This document shows positions 1 to 15,000 of a DNA stretch of 64,000 nt, piece after piece; positions within the stretch are counted from its first letter, which is position 1, and every line of letters starts with the position of its first letter. Location of the stretch: contig VFFE01007784.1 in assembly GCA_008921705.1 (NCBI GenBank), forward strand, positions 482,641-546,640. The letters are read 5' to 3'. The stretch is from Burhinus oedicnemus (lineage: Eukaryota; Chordata; Aves; Charadriiformes; Burhinidae). Made by a program: the position numbers and the translations under genes. Below the pieces are notes generated by a model. That model searched no databases, was not told the DNA's origin, and saw only the letters and a list, made by a program, of their open reading frames with translations.

Positions 1-1029
1 CCTTTTTCAATCTGTTGATACTGCCTTTTGCCATGACACCCTAGGGAAACAAATTTTGCAAGCTGGCTACTCTTCTCTGTTTTATGCCAACCTCCTGCTA
101 ATTTCACAGAGTGCTTCCTTTCCTCTTGTAGCCATTCACCAAATCCCACACCTTTGTGTTTCACTTATCCTTCATTAGTTTGGAAGCCACAGCCACATGT
201 CCCTGCGCCTTTTTCTCTTCAAGACGCTCAGCCCGTCTCCCCTCTCCCCACACAGCAATTGTCCCATGCTCCTGAGGATTTTAGCTGACTTTCTCCCTCC
301 TTACTCTCTACCTCCCCAATATCTGAGAGGCTGCCATCAGGACTGCACACAGTGCTCCAGTGTCACAACGACACCTGCTGCCTTGTTCTCAGTGTCCATC
401 TCCCTGGCACCCAAATGCACACTGAGTCCAGCAGTGCAGACAACCACCTGTGAGGACATGAAAGTTTTTCCCAAACTGGGCCTGCTGAAGCCAAGTTCAG
501 CACTAAGGAGGCATTCATTAGATTAGCTTTCCTCCAGATAAAAAACCCTTCTACTTCCCACACTGAGGCTCCCCAACACCTATTTGCTCACACACTCTGT
601 TTCATGTTGCTGCTTGACATGGACAGAGCAATCAGAGTACCAATGTTAGCAAACTTTCATTGACAGACTGGGACATTTCACTCTGCCTTACCTTGTCAAC
701 AACATCAACTAAAACCAGTGCCAACACCTACCTTTGGTGCACACTACCGACTGTTCCCCATCCTGCAATGTGAAATTGTGCTTCCCAGCCTTCAAGTTAC
801 AAGACAGTCTCTCCTACACTGTTGGATCTGCTTCCTTTCTTTCACAGCCTTTGGGGACAAGTCTTCCAGGGACTTCCTGAAAATCCTCTGGGACCCTCTT
901 CAGTCAGGTGCTGAGGGACATCTCTAGAAACTCCAATCTACTAGTGCAGCAGAACTTTACATTACAGACACTGTATTGACTGTTCCCTACCAGAATGCAT
1001 TCAATCAATGTTCTCAATACAGTCATGAA
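1..1029. other. TUBGCP3 intron 9 sequence (left edge)
   Basis: Non-coding. No GCP3-like frame continues here and no repeat family was recognised before about 1,030. Open frames present are short and have no recognisable content. Confidence 0.6.
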
Positions 1030-1575
1030 CTCTAACACTGGAGATGAATCTGGCAAGGAACATGAAGAGCAACAAGAAAAGCAGTAAGAGGAAGACTGAG
1101 AAAAATGTGGATCCAACTACTGAATGGTGGTGACAGGAAAAGTGGAAAAGGCTGAGGTGCTCAATGCCTTCTATGCCTTGGTTTTTTGGTAAGATTTGCC
1201 TTTGGGAATACCAGATGTCACCTCAGATCAGAGGGGAAGTCTGAAACAAGGGAGATTGACTCCAAGTGGAGAACGATCAGGTTAGGGAACATTAAAAAAA
1301 CCTGGATATACCTAAGTCTATGAGATCTGATGGAATGCACCCACAAGTGCTGAGGGAGCTGGCCAATGTCACTGCAAGGTGCTCTTGATTATCTTGGCAA
1401 CATCACAGCAATCAGAGGAGGTTCCTGATGACCAAAGAAAGCAAATGTCACTCCTCCCTTCAAGTGGGAGGATCCGTAGAATGACACACCAGTGAGACTC
1501 ACCTCATTCCCTGGGATGCTGACAGAGCAACTAATCCTGGAAACTATTTCCATACATATGGAGGACAAAAACCTT
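1030..1575 (+). mobile_element. CR1 LINE fragment, strongly decayed
   Basis: Reads as the CR1 region just before and into the reverse transcriptase. There is a block resembling 'ENLARNMKSNKK' with 'RKTEKNV' (about 1,040-1,105), a 'GCTGAGGTGCTCAATGCCTTC' block, 'CTGAGGGAGCTGGCCAATG', 'GAGGTTCCTGATGAC', and 'ETISIHMEDK' (about 1,540-1,570). Frameshifts and stops are frequent. Limits are approximate. Confidence 0.75.
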
Positions 1576-1893
1576 TTCTCAGGAAGAAAAGCTCCGGAAA
1601 AGAAGGAGGAACATTTGCGTGATGGAGTTTGTCTTCCCAAGAAAGCGTTAAGTGTGCTGATGCCCTGCTTGCCAGGAAGTGGCTGGAAATCTGCCTGCTG
1701 ATGGGAAGCAGCAAATGAATTTCTCACTTTGCTTTGCTTGCATGCACAGCTTTTGCTTTCTCTGATAAACTGTCACTAACTTGATTGACTTGTCTTTTTG
1801 CTTTCCTTCTATTTTCTCCCCATTCCCCAAGAGACAGGGGTGAGCAAGAGGCTGGGTGGGTATTTGGCTGCTGGCCAGGGTCAACCCACTACA
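1576..1893 (+). mobile_element. 3' part of an avian ERVL-type LTR
   Basis: Contains the features of a common avian LTR 3' half: 'GGAAGTGGCTG...CTGCCTGCTGATGGGAAGCAG', 'TTTGCTTTGCTTGCATGCACAGC', 'TTTGCTTTCTCTGATAAACTGTC', a pyrimidine-rich U5, and an end at 'GGGTCAACCCACTACA'. The 5' part with the TG start is missing, so it is truncated directly against the CR1 fragment. Family assignment is from memory of avian LTRs. Confidence 0.65.
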
Positions 1894-2992
1894 AAGACAA
1901 ATGCAGTTTGAAAATAAGTGATGCCAGAACTTTCCTTCCATTTTCTCCTTACATGCTTCCCCTCCCACGACTCATCTCTTCTTTTGAAAGGTTTAGTGGA
2001 GCAGGAAAGGTAGAGAAAGCTGCATTTCAAAGAAGTCATAAATATTTTCATGGTCAAGAAGTTTTAGAAGTTAGAAGAAATCAAAGCTCCAGCAAACCAA
2101 GAGAGCAAACATATTGTGGACAGAGTAGGAAATAATTACAAAAAGAGTAACTGGATAGTAGCCAGGAAAAACAAGCAAAAAGTATGTATGACAGGTATTC
2201 CAAAAGTTAGGAATGTTAACAAACTGCGAGTCAAAAGGAATGGATGCTTTGAAAACATTTACAGAGACCTATGACTTAAACTACAGATTTTTCTAAGTCA
2301 GAATTTTAAATGGCATTTTAATTTAACTTTAGGTCAATTCTCAGAATAAATTTTGCTCAATAATGAACTCCTTGAAAGTCCCATATAAAAAAAAGTAAGC
2401 AGAAGGAAAAAAAATTCTAATTTTTAGAGATAGCATCTAGGTGCACATACCTATAAATAATTGTGGAAAAGCTGCAAGATTATCATCACAGAAAAATAAT
2501 AAAACACTGAAACACCTTACTCTCTCAATACAACAGAAAGAACAAGGGAAACACACAGACTGCCCCACACAGAACAAAAAGTTGGAACTGTTGTTACTAG
2601 CTGCTGAACCACACATTGCTTCAAATACAGAAAGATTTTTTTTCTCCCTTCAAAGATGTGTCATGCTGTTTGGGATTTGAATGATAAAGATACCACACAA
2701 GATGAAACTGACAAAAAGGATGCAAAAAAAGGACAGAGGCTTAGAAACGCATATTCTGTTCTTTGCTTATGTAATACATCAAATAATAGTGAATTTCTAA
2801 GGGAAAAAATATTCATTGGTACATACATCCAAACAGTAAGAAATGTACAAGTTACAGAAAAATGTGTCTACTGTCAGTAGAAATCGCTGTACATCCTTCT
2901 CTTTCTAACAGGATACCTAGGTATACCTTTTAGGAGATATTTAGATAATGTAAAGTGAAATAAGAAAGTTAAATAAGAACCACTTAACTTAC
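1894..2992. other. TUBGCP3 intron 9, remainder
   Basis: AT-rich intronic DNA up to the exon 9 donor. No gene or repeat recognised. Confidence 0.6.
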
Positions 2993-3061
2993 CTGAGAAT
3001 GTAAAACAGACAGAAGTCGGTAGTATTCTTTAAGTTCCTGATGTAAGGCTGCACAAAAACT
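2993..3061 (-). CDS. TUBGCP3: TUBGCP3 exon 9
   Basis: 69 bp, exactly 23 codons, phase 0 at both ends. The acceptor cctcttacag/AGTTTT follows a polypyrimidine tract; donor TCTCAG/gtaagt. It encodes [20 protein letters not shown] and HSQ, part of GRIP1. It is the leftmost exon in the window. The following exon is expected to continue the helical bundle and must lie left of position 1, since no matching frame is seen in 1-2,992. Confidence 0.96.
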
Positions 3062-6000
3062 CTGTAAGAGGAGAAAAAAAGGAAAAAAAAAAAAGAAAAA
3101 AAATCAGGAAAAATCTTTCTGGTTTAATCTAGAATAACTTTTATCCTATCACCACGCTGTGAAGGTAGTTAGAAATTTCCTAAAAGGAATCAAGCTACAA
3201 GTCCCAGCACAAAAGCCAACTCTTGGAAAACTGGCCAACATATAAGTGCTTCCCTAAGAGATGCACAGACCTTTTCCAAGAATATATACACGTTGTCAGG
3301 TGACTTTCTGTTTCTTGTTGTCTTAATTCTATCAACAGATTAGACTATGACAACCATAACTCTCCAAACAGATAAATCATCTCAATAAAGACACTAATAA
3401 TTACCATAGTGATGTGCAAATCATAACATAACCCAGCAGAAATTTTCTTTAATAATTATGTAAAATACAGTATATAGTAAAGTAATAGAATTCCAATGTC
3501 AAGAAGGCCTCTAATAACAGAACACAGAAGTCAGGCAACCTTCATTATATTTACAGCATAGACTATATGACATGAACAGGAAAACATAATGCTCATAAAA
3601 GAATATTCCCAGTAAGTGCTGCTGGATCAAGTACTCTACATTTTTGGCCTTTTATCAGTTGACAGTCGTATACGGTTCTTCACTTGACACGGAAGAAATG
3701 AATAGCACTAAGTATATCCTAAGAAATCTGTCAAATATGCAAAAGCTAACAGGCCTGAACTAAAGCAAAGATTCTCCTTTGTAAAACAATTTTAAGCACA
3801 GCTACTTTGGGCTGTTTAAAATTAAATAAATAAAGGTAGATTTTAAAAAACAATTCCTGAAAGAATGCTCGTTTAGTAACAGACAGTTTTCCACAGTTTG
3901 GGGTTCTGGGGTTTTGCTTTGTTTTTGTAATGTTCTTAATGTAACATACAGACTAAAAAAAACTCCTGCAACACATTTTATAAAACAGAATTAAAAATAT
4001 GGCTTATTAATTTTGGACTGAGCTGAAAATTTTGGACTTAAAGCACTTTTGGGGGCTTTTAACATTGTTTTTTTGAAGAGTACTTCTGTACATACACACA
4101 AATTCTTCAGAACTGATTTCATAACAAATTCTCAGCCAATGATTTTGCTACCTATTTTAATGGACTTTTTTTTAATAGCAAATTCCCCAGGACTTTCCCC
4201 TCAACCCCTTTTAAAATCATCACAAAGCAATTTGGAAAAAATAAGGGAAAACCTCAGAAAAAGAACCCAAGAGCTTAAAGTAAAATATTTATTCACTGGA
4301 GTATATACAATGGAGAAATCACTACTACAAGCACAAGGAGAAAACAAGTCTTCTTTCCTGCTAAGAGGCCTACCTGTTAAGAGGCTAAGAAGCCTAGAAG
4401 AAAAAAAATCATTAATCTTGCCATTGTATCCTTTGTAAGGAAAGAGGGTTCCTTTCTTCAACTCAACATTATACATTAGAAAGAAATTTGAAATTCATTT
4501 TATTCCAGAGGATACTGAAGGGCAAAAAGAAATCACCTTACATGTAACTCCCCTTTTCATTTCTTCTCACTTGCTTCTTCAGTACATTTTTGAACCTATT
4601 AAAGTAGCACTTGCCAAGATAGAGGGCAGACTAGAGCCTCCAAGAAAACATTGAACACTATACATCTACTCAAAAAGCGAAAACAGTAATCACTAACTTT
4701 AGTAGCCAAAAGGATTTAGGATCTAACTGGCCATCAACTTTTCAGAGAAGCTTTAGAAGTTAAAATTTATATCCAGTGCCAATTCCTGCATCACCAACTA
4801 CAGATTTTTGTTTCCCAAACTGTTACAGAAAACTGGACATTATCCTAGAATTCTGATTTGGTCTACAGCAAAAGAGAATTCAGGAAGGAAACAGAACGCT
4901 TGTTCAAGAGAAAAAACCTAAAATGCCCATTACCTGAAATGGATCTAAATGGGTAAAATGTCAAAAGAAGGCAAGTTATATTTCACTGCTGATTAGTCTT
5001 TTAGCTTTCTGAGGACAAAGCAGACCTTAGATACTAAGCAGCAAAGTTAGCATAGTATCTCTACTCCTAACAATTGTCAGTACCTGACATTTTACATGGT
5101 AAAAACAGTCACCAGAATCATAATAAAAAAGGTGACAGACATCTTATCCTACCTGTGGTCTGAACAAGGGTTTATGCAAGCATTCTTTTAAAACGTTAAG
5201 TGAGAGTTGCTTTAGAATGTAACTTCTGCTAAATTCTTAATGCAGTGTGCAGCACCTGAAATTGTCAGCTACCAAAGCAATGAAGACTAATGGTATATAC
5301 TCTTTTTGCCTAGATACTGACAGCAGGAGTAGAATATATGTTTTTATTTATACATTTACATCCTAGAAATAAATTAAGTGCTTGCCTCAAGCAAAATTAA
5401 CAGCATTAGAGCTATGCAGATTCAGCTAACTAACTGCACAGCCTTCTGCATAGGATCCAACACCTGTATACAGTAGCTAAGATATTGCACATTTAAATTC
5501 ACTGAAGAATTAAAGTTCTCCCCTTACTGTAAACTTAGAGATTAAAGCCAGAGACAGTAAAAATAAGCATAAGCAGGAAGGTACTAGATAAAGAATAGGA
5601 AACTTCACCCAGATATAAGGGGGAGAGCCTGAACAAAATGCATATACAGTAGCACTACCATATAAAACATGGAAATCAGCATTGGATCACTAGAAAAGTA
5701 ATTATTTATATGTAACTAAAAGGGTTACTTAGAATAAGAGACAGAAGGGAACAGAATAAAACATTAGAAAAGTAGAAAGCACTACAGTGTCTCTACTGAC
5801 CTCTTAAGAAAAATTAGATTGAAGGGAGAAGCACTTCAATTTCTTGGCAGATTAGGTAGGATGTTATGGCTAGAGGCAAGGATAACATTTCTGTCGACTC
5901 AGAAGGGATAATATCCAGTTTTACAGAGGGAGCAAGTGAGAGGAAACGGGAATGCCTTAGCAGTAAATGTGGTTTTGGGCATTACAGCAGCTGTGAAGTT

Positions 6001-9000
6001 ACTGTAGACTACAAATCATGATGATGAAACCTACAAAAACAAAAATTAATATTCTTTTGACGCTGTATTCAAAAGAAAGGGTAGAAGATAATGGGGTATT
6101 TGCATTTTATGTAAGTTAGTGCAGTATTAACACATGAACATCAACATTAGCTGACAAGAGTGTCTCCTGCAGAGGTCACTAACAACCGAATTGGTGATTA
6201 ATTAGCTCAGGGATGCCACCATCGCATTTAAGCAATGTTTTTGTTTATTAACATGCATGAGTACTTAAAAAAATATACACTTTTTTTTAAAAAAAAAAGG
6301 AGATTAAGAAAAGGAATCTATGCATGAGACTTTTCAGCTACAAATGACAGGGGCAACTCCTTACGACCAGCAAGAGCAAATACCTTTCCCTTGCCTTCAG
6401 ACTATGACCATACCAAAAGAGGCAGTCCGTAAAAGGAGTAAATCAAAGGGTGAATGATCCAAACGCCAAAGTTTACGCACCATTCTAGTACTGCATTTTA
6501 CTCAGTAGTTTCTAAGGGAAACAAGACCAAAACGTTGTAGCAAAATCAATTTTTTAGCTGACCTACCTGTCCCACAAGTCCAAATGCACGATCCAAACTC
6601 CTCTGGTCTGTGTATTTTCTTATTTTATTATGTAGCCATCCCAACTCTGCAAGTCTACTTGTAGTATCTCTGAGAGATTTGGACAAGCTCACCTACAAAG
6701 TTAACAGAAACCATAACTTGCAGTTAAGTCAAATCTACCATGCCAATACTTGTTTCTTCACAAAAGCCCCTCTTTCTCATAAAACAAGCCAGTTCAGGAA
6801 ACAATCATTTTATATTCTACAGCAGAGATAGTGTCAAAAAAGTGGACAACCATGCCATTAGCATTACATTTATACACATAAACATTGGAAATGCAGCAGC
6901 AACAAACTACTGGCAACTTTGTGACCTTCTCTTTTGGAAATCTTAATGTAACAGTATTCATACACTCTTTACATTAGGCAATTATGGCAGTAACAAAAAG
7001 ATCTTCAGAAAGAGGAAGAAATCTGAAATTTTATGATGTAGAATCATACCATCTCAGCCTGATAATCAGCAAGACTGAAAATATTAGAACTATAGAAGAG
7101 GAGTCAGTGACTGAAACTAATGAAGAAACCTAGAGAAAGTAATTACTTACTACCACATGTGAAACAAGCCTTTAATAGAGGGCAAATGACCCAATGCCAG
7201 AATAGGTATCAGGAACCAAAACTTACAGAATCCAAATTCCAAGTTTAAGTCCGATCCACCAGTAACAGCTTTTATAAGCTATGTAATCACATGCTCCTCT
7301 GAGCTCTTCCGGTCTGTTTCTACTTTTCTTATACCAGGTATCTCACTTCTCCATGCAAGCCTGCCTTAGTCTCAACACCCTATTTAACTACTACTACCAT
7401 CTGAATCAGCACATTTCTTCCTTTAAATTACCAACACATAAGACACTGTTCCTCTTGTTCTTACTTGAGATCTGCTTTTACAACATTTTGTCACATTACC
7501 CAAGAACACCACCATCAAGTTTTCAAAATTTTATTGGACAAAGAAAAACCAACAATCTGACTGACACATTCAGCTAAGGGGCAGAGATTGACTTTTGCCC
7601 ACAGCAACTGGGCCTATTCCATCTCTACGGACAATTTTAACTTGGAGGGCCAGCTGGAACAGCCCAAACCAAAGCAAGAAAGTGTATTAACAAGCTAAAC
7701 AGATTGCCAGAGAACTAGAAGTTAAATTAACATTCATTAAGCCTTTTAGTTAGCAGTACTGGTATTCTCTAAGATAAAAATCAGCTACAGAGCGTGTTAG
7801 CCATGGCAGTGTGGGCTTGAACTAGGCAGCAGCAATTGGTTGAGACCAGCGTTCAGTCCCTGGCCCTGTTGTTTAGGTATACAGGCACAGCTTTAACTTC
7901 TTGAACAACTCCTAGAGGATAAATTCTAGCCCAAAGAAGCATAATTGGACACAGAAACTCAGCCCGCAGCTAGAACTAAAGAGATGACATAAGAACTACT
8001 TAGAATTCTGCAAGTACAGGGTGCTTGGCAAGCGTTAAGTACAATACACATCTGCTGGAATCAAATGAGGAACAAGCAAAATTGTCTAAGTGTTATTACA
8101 TTTGTATCTCCTAGATCAAATCAGAAGCTGCTAGCTTATACAGTGCTGTCACCAACAGACCTAATATTAATGTTGACATCAGAAAACATTCTGGCAAGAA
8201 TAACAGCTTGGAAAGCGTGTTTCTTTCTGGAAAAAACAGACCTCATACAATGACATTTTCTTTGTGCAGCTGAGGGAAAACTACATGCTTTGACTACTGT
8301 TTTGCCTAACATGCAGTCAACGCAGCTAGAGAGGGTATGATCTTGGTCCTCCTTCTTCATCAGAAACAGTTCCAGCTGCAGCTTTAGTCAGTCAAATAAT
8401 TTCATCTTCACTGGGTCCACTAGCTCAGGACAAGTGCCAATAAGGGAGAAGGATAGAAGACAACTGAGTTCACAAAAATAACTGAAGACACAAAGTTCTC
8501 AGGAAAAAGCGTTACTGACTACAAACAACGTGAATAATCAAATTCACTGTACTAACAGAATTAGGAGTTCAAACTAAAACAGTTTTTCACCTCAAACTGT
8601 CCTATTTGATATGGAAACTATACAGAAAACTAGTGAAACACAGTGCAATTTGCAATCACTGATTAAGTTTCCTCCACATACATCTAGAAAAATCTATTAT
8701 GCTACTTTTCCTTTGCTATATGTAATCTAACTTATATATATGGAACATAATTAACTCAGTGCAGGTGTTGAGGAATTACAAACTCTGCAGCATCTACAGG
8801 TGCAGAAGATGACATCCTTAAGAATCTGATTATTAACAAGATCCAATTGATTTAACAAGATTTAAGTTTTCCATTTTTCCCTCCACTAAGCAGCCCTAAA
8901 TGTTATTGTAAAGTTACAGGGGGAACAATTATATGCTTCACTTTTGATATTATTGTGGAGAAGAAAAGGAAGTTAAGTTCAGTTATCATCAACATTAAGA

Positions 9001-12000
9001 TAATAAGCCTACTGTGCTCTTGGCACATGAAATGGCCCAAAATCAATTCCCCACCATTTTAGGATTATGTCATAATGTCATAGTATAAAGTTCTTAATGC
9101 AAGTGAAAATTTGAAGCACTATTTTTCCATTTGAACAAGAACATGAAAACCATTTAGTGAGCTGAAACTAAGTTGTGATGCAGTACTGCCTAAATACTGA
9201 ATAAGGAGAAGACGCTAAAGCAACTAGCGCCATTTCTTTGTTCAGCTGACCCAATCTCCGCCTTGGTTTGTTTTTGGGTTTTTTTCCCCACATTTCAAAT
9301 ACCCTTAACATCTCACCACCTTAAAGCCAGATTTCTCTCTCAGGCTTCTCTGCTGTTCCTCTGCTCCCTATTTGACACCTTACTTCAAATTCACATCAGC
9401 TGGAATTTCTATCAACAACAGCAGTTGAAAGCATTGTCTTCAATTCTACCACCAGTCCTTTCTTGAGTGACCTTCATGATCCCATCTGACCACTTGTAAG
9501 TTGTAATCAAGCCCATAACATCAAGTGGCTAGCATCTATTCTGCATCTCAGGCTGTTAAATTTAATCCAATATTAATGTGGTAAAAAGCCTGCATGTGCT
9601 TTATATTCATTCTTATACACTGGGGAGGGGAAATGATGGCAAAAATCCTCAAATTAGGCCATAACTTAGAAGTCTTTATACTGGCTTAATAGTTGGGAGT
9701 CTATTCATATCTTGTGAAATGCTACAGTTTCTTTCTGGGACCTAATCTACTGAATCAATTTTAAATTAGTACTGTTGAAACTACTCTGTTGTAGGAAAAA
9801 AACCCCAAAACCTGGGGGGAGTAAAGACTTGTGATAATATTTTAATTTTTTTTTTTTAAAAAACATATTTTTCATGGCTATTTTTCCTCCTACATACCTC
9901 TCTGCTCACACATGAAATACAGGTCACCATACAGTACCTTTCCCTCCACTTTATAGCAATTTTCAGAATTGCACATTTTGATGTTTTTGCCATCTATTCC
10001 CTGGAAGACATACAAAACATCTCTTACAAGGTTTGCTTCGGTTATTTCAACAGAGCCTAGAAAGAAAACAAAACAAAACAGTATTCAGATTTGTTGGGAC
10101 AATTAGTTTTGATTACAACTTGAAAAAGCTATTTAGAAGCCTAGTCAAAAAAAAGGAAACAGAAACCCTGTGTTTATAATCTGTAAAGAAATGTTTTAAG
10201 TCCTGTTAACAATCTGACCGGAAAGCCAATAATTCCCTTTACCTGATTCTACTGATATGCGCGATTCTATCACAGCAGGTCAGCTTGTATGACACAGGGC
10301 ATGTTATATTTTAACCAACACTTCAGCCAGTTCTAAAACTTCTTTTCTGATTCAATCACCGGTTCTGAGGCAAGCATCATAATAACTTTACCTTTCTTCG
10401 AACAAAACAGCTGAAGTTGTTAAATTGGACTTACAGAATAATCTCTTCTATATTCAGCTAGGAAAACAGGTAATCCAGAAGCAAGAGCTGCTTGTTTAAA
10501 ATTGGCTTTCAATCACATATGCCACTGCTCAGTGAAAAGATTGATCAAAACCAGACTACCAGCTGCATAACAGCTATAGAGCTGGCAAACAGAAAAGTGT
10601 AAATACTGTTTCTGAAGATAGATATACCTTTGATTTAGTAAAGCTTTTGCTATTGCAGCATACAGTTTGCTTCCGGCTCACATCTCTAGTTAGAGGTTAG
10701 ATTATGTTTGAGATTTAGAATATTTATTGATTTAAAGGAAACGGAAGACTGAAAAAGGTGCTGTGTAGGCCACTGCAACTACTCCCACATTCATGAGCAA
10801 AACAGCACCATCGGCTTTTGTAATTTCATTTCATATGACAAGAATGAAACAATTTCAATAATGACTATCCAGAAACTGAGATGCTACAACATGCTTCTCC
10901 CAAATTTGACAGCACTCTTACTCTCATCAGCTTGCCTCCCCAACAATCCACTTTCCCAGAATAAAAACAAAAAAACCCAAATCCTATTCTTATTTTGACA
11001 AAAGTACCCATCACTTCAAGATGCCGTTTAAAACTCAGACTCCCCTCATAATATTAATATGTGCATGAGAGTAGTTGGTCTCTTTTAGGAACTCTTAGTG
11101 AAATGGTAAAAGATTAAAGTGCACGTTTCTTTAATTGGTAAATAATACAACAGGTATCAATATCAACCATACAATGCTCCTGATTATACTGTCTGTGTAG
11201 GTGTAGCAATAAGAAAACTCCAATTAACAGCAACCAACTTTTGAAGAAAAAAAAACACCAACCTTTTAATTAGTTAAAAGAATTTCATATTCATAGAAAT
11301 ATATCTTCTTGACAATAGCCTTTTATATTCTGAATGCAGGCCTCCTGCCATTTCTACATCAATAAGTGACTACATTTAAGACAACCGTCAGTCCTTATAC
11401 CCATCCCACATAAGAATGGAGTCACAGCTGCTGGCTGACTGAATGAAACAAGTTTGTACTGCACTTTATGGCAATTAATACAACAAAAATAAGAGGCAGT
11501 GCTAGATTTTATATAATGTATTTTTCTATATTTATATATATTAAATATATTGTATATATAAAAACAATAAGTATTTATAAATATTATATAGATACACCCA
11601 TACACACACACATCTTCCTGCACATCAACAGTATTGTTAATTAGGTTCTAAATGCCTAAAGCTGCCCTCAGATATACCAGTACAACTCTGTTTGGTCTGT
11701 AAGCTGTTGCTGTACGCACTGTTACTCAAAGATGCAGGGGCTGGCAGACAGACTATATTTTAGCTTCTAACTGTCCACACTTCTTTATACGGGAATTATT
11801 AAAAAAACCAACCAAACAAACAAAAAAAACCAAAACCATAAAAAACCCCACATCTCTTCTCTTTCTTTGCCAGAGAGTAACAGCACTGAAGGATGACATC
11901 ATCTGCCGTTAGCTCTTATTCAGAAATCTGCCACTTTTACAGTAAAAGTAGAGTGGGTTGAAACTTACACAATTGCCACAGAGATCATCTGTTAAATAAT

Positions 12001-15000
12001 TTCTCCTTAGTTACGCTTATGTAAATTCAGAATAGATCCTCTAGGCATCAGTTTCAAGTTTACAGCCACTTAATGAAGGAAATAAATTAGTAATATTTAT
12101 ATATTTTTTATTTTATTGACAGTATTTTATGTCAATTTCTCTAAATACAACCACCCTAAACAGTGCACTAGTTTAAAGAAAAAATAGTCTTAAGAGCTGT
12201 ATATTCCAGTGCACATTTCCAAGTTTTAAAAGACAGAATCACAAATGGATGAGTCTATTTCAGCAAGTTCTATTCACTGAGCTCGCTTTCTGACTTTTTC
12301 TAAAAGCAGTAGCATCTTCTGATCATCAAAAGAATGATCATTACTCACAAACCACAATCACTTGATTCTGACAAACACTGCAATGAAGTCAGTCTTTTAA
12401 GAGGACCAGAACACATTATCAAACCAATCACTGCAAAAAGAAATTAGCAACCAGCCAAAGAGGTTGTGGCCAAATATACTAGTCTTGCATATTTGCCTCT
12501 ATCCTTCTACTGAATACATTCTAGCAAAACACTCCTCTAAAAATTCAACATGCTATAAAACTATTCCAAAAATCACTAAAAAATAATGGAGGATATAGAC
12601 AACAATTATAAAAAGTTATCTTTAACAAATGTGTCTTTGCTTACCACTTGTATCTCCTTCTCGTCTTGACCTTGGCACACCACGGGAGACAGCATTTGAA
12701 AAGCCTTTTGAGGTAGTGCTTTGTAAAGAAGGCTGGCTTGCAGTTAGAGTCCATGCAAGACGTGACCCTAATTGCTGACGGAGGCAATCTCCAACACCTG
12801 GAGCTTGATAGGATTGTCTGAAAGAACAAAAGGAAGAAACACCTTTAAAAACTTCGACTCTATACCCATCACCTGGTTTGGGGTATGCCAATTTTGAAAA
12901 ATGCCCCAAGCTTGGTTTGTTTTTTCTGGATGCTTTGTTTGTGGGGTTTTTTTTAAATAAAGGAACCTTAAAAAAGGGTGCAGAACATACAAGCAATTTA
13001 TTGCTTCCTATAAGCCTACACTTTCAAAAAAAAAGACCAAAACCACCAACAACTGTAGAAAAGAAAGGAGATATGAATTTGACAAATATTATTTCATATG
13101 ACAGATTGACTTTGTTGACACTGAACTGTTATAGATATGCTGAAACGGATTAAAAGTGAAGTCAACTATAATAAAAATAATAAACAACAGTCATAATAAG
13201 CAACAAATATTTAAGTTTTGTTATTACTTGAACTGTAGTTACATGCCAAAGAACTAAAGGACAATAGAGAAAGAGAAGAAATTTCACTCTCCTGCTCCTC
13301 TACTGTTCAGGATACTTCGTATTAAGTACCTGAAGAGGTGATCAAGGAGGGAGCATCTAGACAAGCTCCGATTTCCCTCCTTCTCAAACTTGTCAATTCT
13401 TCTCACAAAAATAGCCTTAAATGCAAAAAATGTTAAGACTAGAAGTTAACTTTCTGATTATTTCTGTATCACGATGGTGAAAAATAAAGTTGAAAATATT
13501 TGCAAGGGATTTTTGCTGCTGAGCATTCCTCCCTTCTCCCCCAGCTGAACACAAACATTTGAAAATATACACATATTTAAAAAAAAAAAAAACAAAAACA
13601 AAACAAACAAATTCCACAAAGCTGTGAAAGCAGTTACAAGTGTCCATGTAAAAAAAGTCGAGGAATGCCTTTCCTCTCTCAATCACCACATCGCAACTCA
13701 TGGGAAGGTCACACATTGTACTTACATGATTGTAGCTAACGAACAAGAACACAGCCCGCAAGACAGAGCAACTCTGTTGTGCTTAGCATTTGTAACGCCT
13801 CAACTAGAGTACAGCACTGAATTTAGGCTGTTACACTTCACGAAGAATGCACTCTAGAAACAAAGGGTACAAAGAGAAGTGCAGGAGGAATGAAGCTCAC
13901 AGAAAGATCTAATTTGGGTTGCCCATCTCACAGACTACAGGACTAAAGAGAGAGCAGTGAAATTGCTGTAAAATGGAACAGTCTGAACAGGTCAGACCAA
14001 GAATATTTCAGGAATAGGGTGACATTCCTATATACGAAATAACCTCACCAACATACCTTTCTATATTGTGTCAGGATTACATAACGGTTGAGGTTGGAAG
14101 GATGCTCAGGAGATCTCCTCCTCCAACCCTCCTGGCTCAAAGCAGAGTCAACTAGAGAAGGTTGCCTGGTGCACTGTCCAGTCATGTTTTGAATATTTTC
14201 AAGTACTGAGACTACACAACCTCCCCGGGCAACCCATTTCACTGTTTCACTACAGCCCCCCTGCCTCCAATCACACACCCCACCTCACTGCAAAAGAAGA
14301 TTTTTCCCTTATATTTAACTGGTATTCCCAGTCTTAAAAGTTTTGCCGATTACCTCTTGTCCTTTCCCTGGGCACTACAGGGAAAAGTATAGCTGTCTTC
14401 TCTACTCCCCTTGTCAGGTATAATCACATGGGTAAGATCCCCTGAGCCTTTCCTTCTCCAGGCTAAACAGTTCCTGCTCTCTCAGCTTCCCCTCATATGT
14501 CAGATGCTCCAATCCCTTAATTAGTTTTGTTGTTTCTTCTCTAGGCTCTCTTCAGTCTGTCCATGTCTTTTTTTGTACCATAACCGGATCCAGCATTTCA
14601 ACTGTGTCCTCATCAGTACTGAGCAAAGAGGAAGGTTTACCTCCCTCAACCTCCTGGTGATGCTCTTCCTAATGCAGCCCAGGAGGCTGTTGGCCTTCTT
14701 TACCATACATTTCACACTCATGTTCAAGTTGGGGTCTACCAGGAACTTCAGGGCCCTTTCTGCAAAGCTGCTTTGCAGCCAGTTAGCCTCCAGTATGTAC
14801 TGGTGCATAGGGTTATTCCTCCCCAGGTCCAGGACTTTGTAGAACTTCAGGAGATTCCTGTTAGCACATTTCTGGAGCCTATCAAGGTCTCTCTGAATGG
14901 CAGCTGAATCACCTGCTTTATCAACCACTCCTCCCTATTTTGTATCATCTGCAAAATAGCTCTGTCCCATAAGGTGGGATGAAGGTGTAGAGAATCCAGC

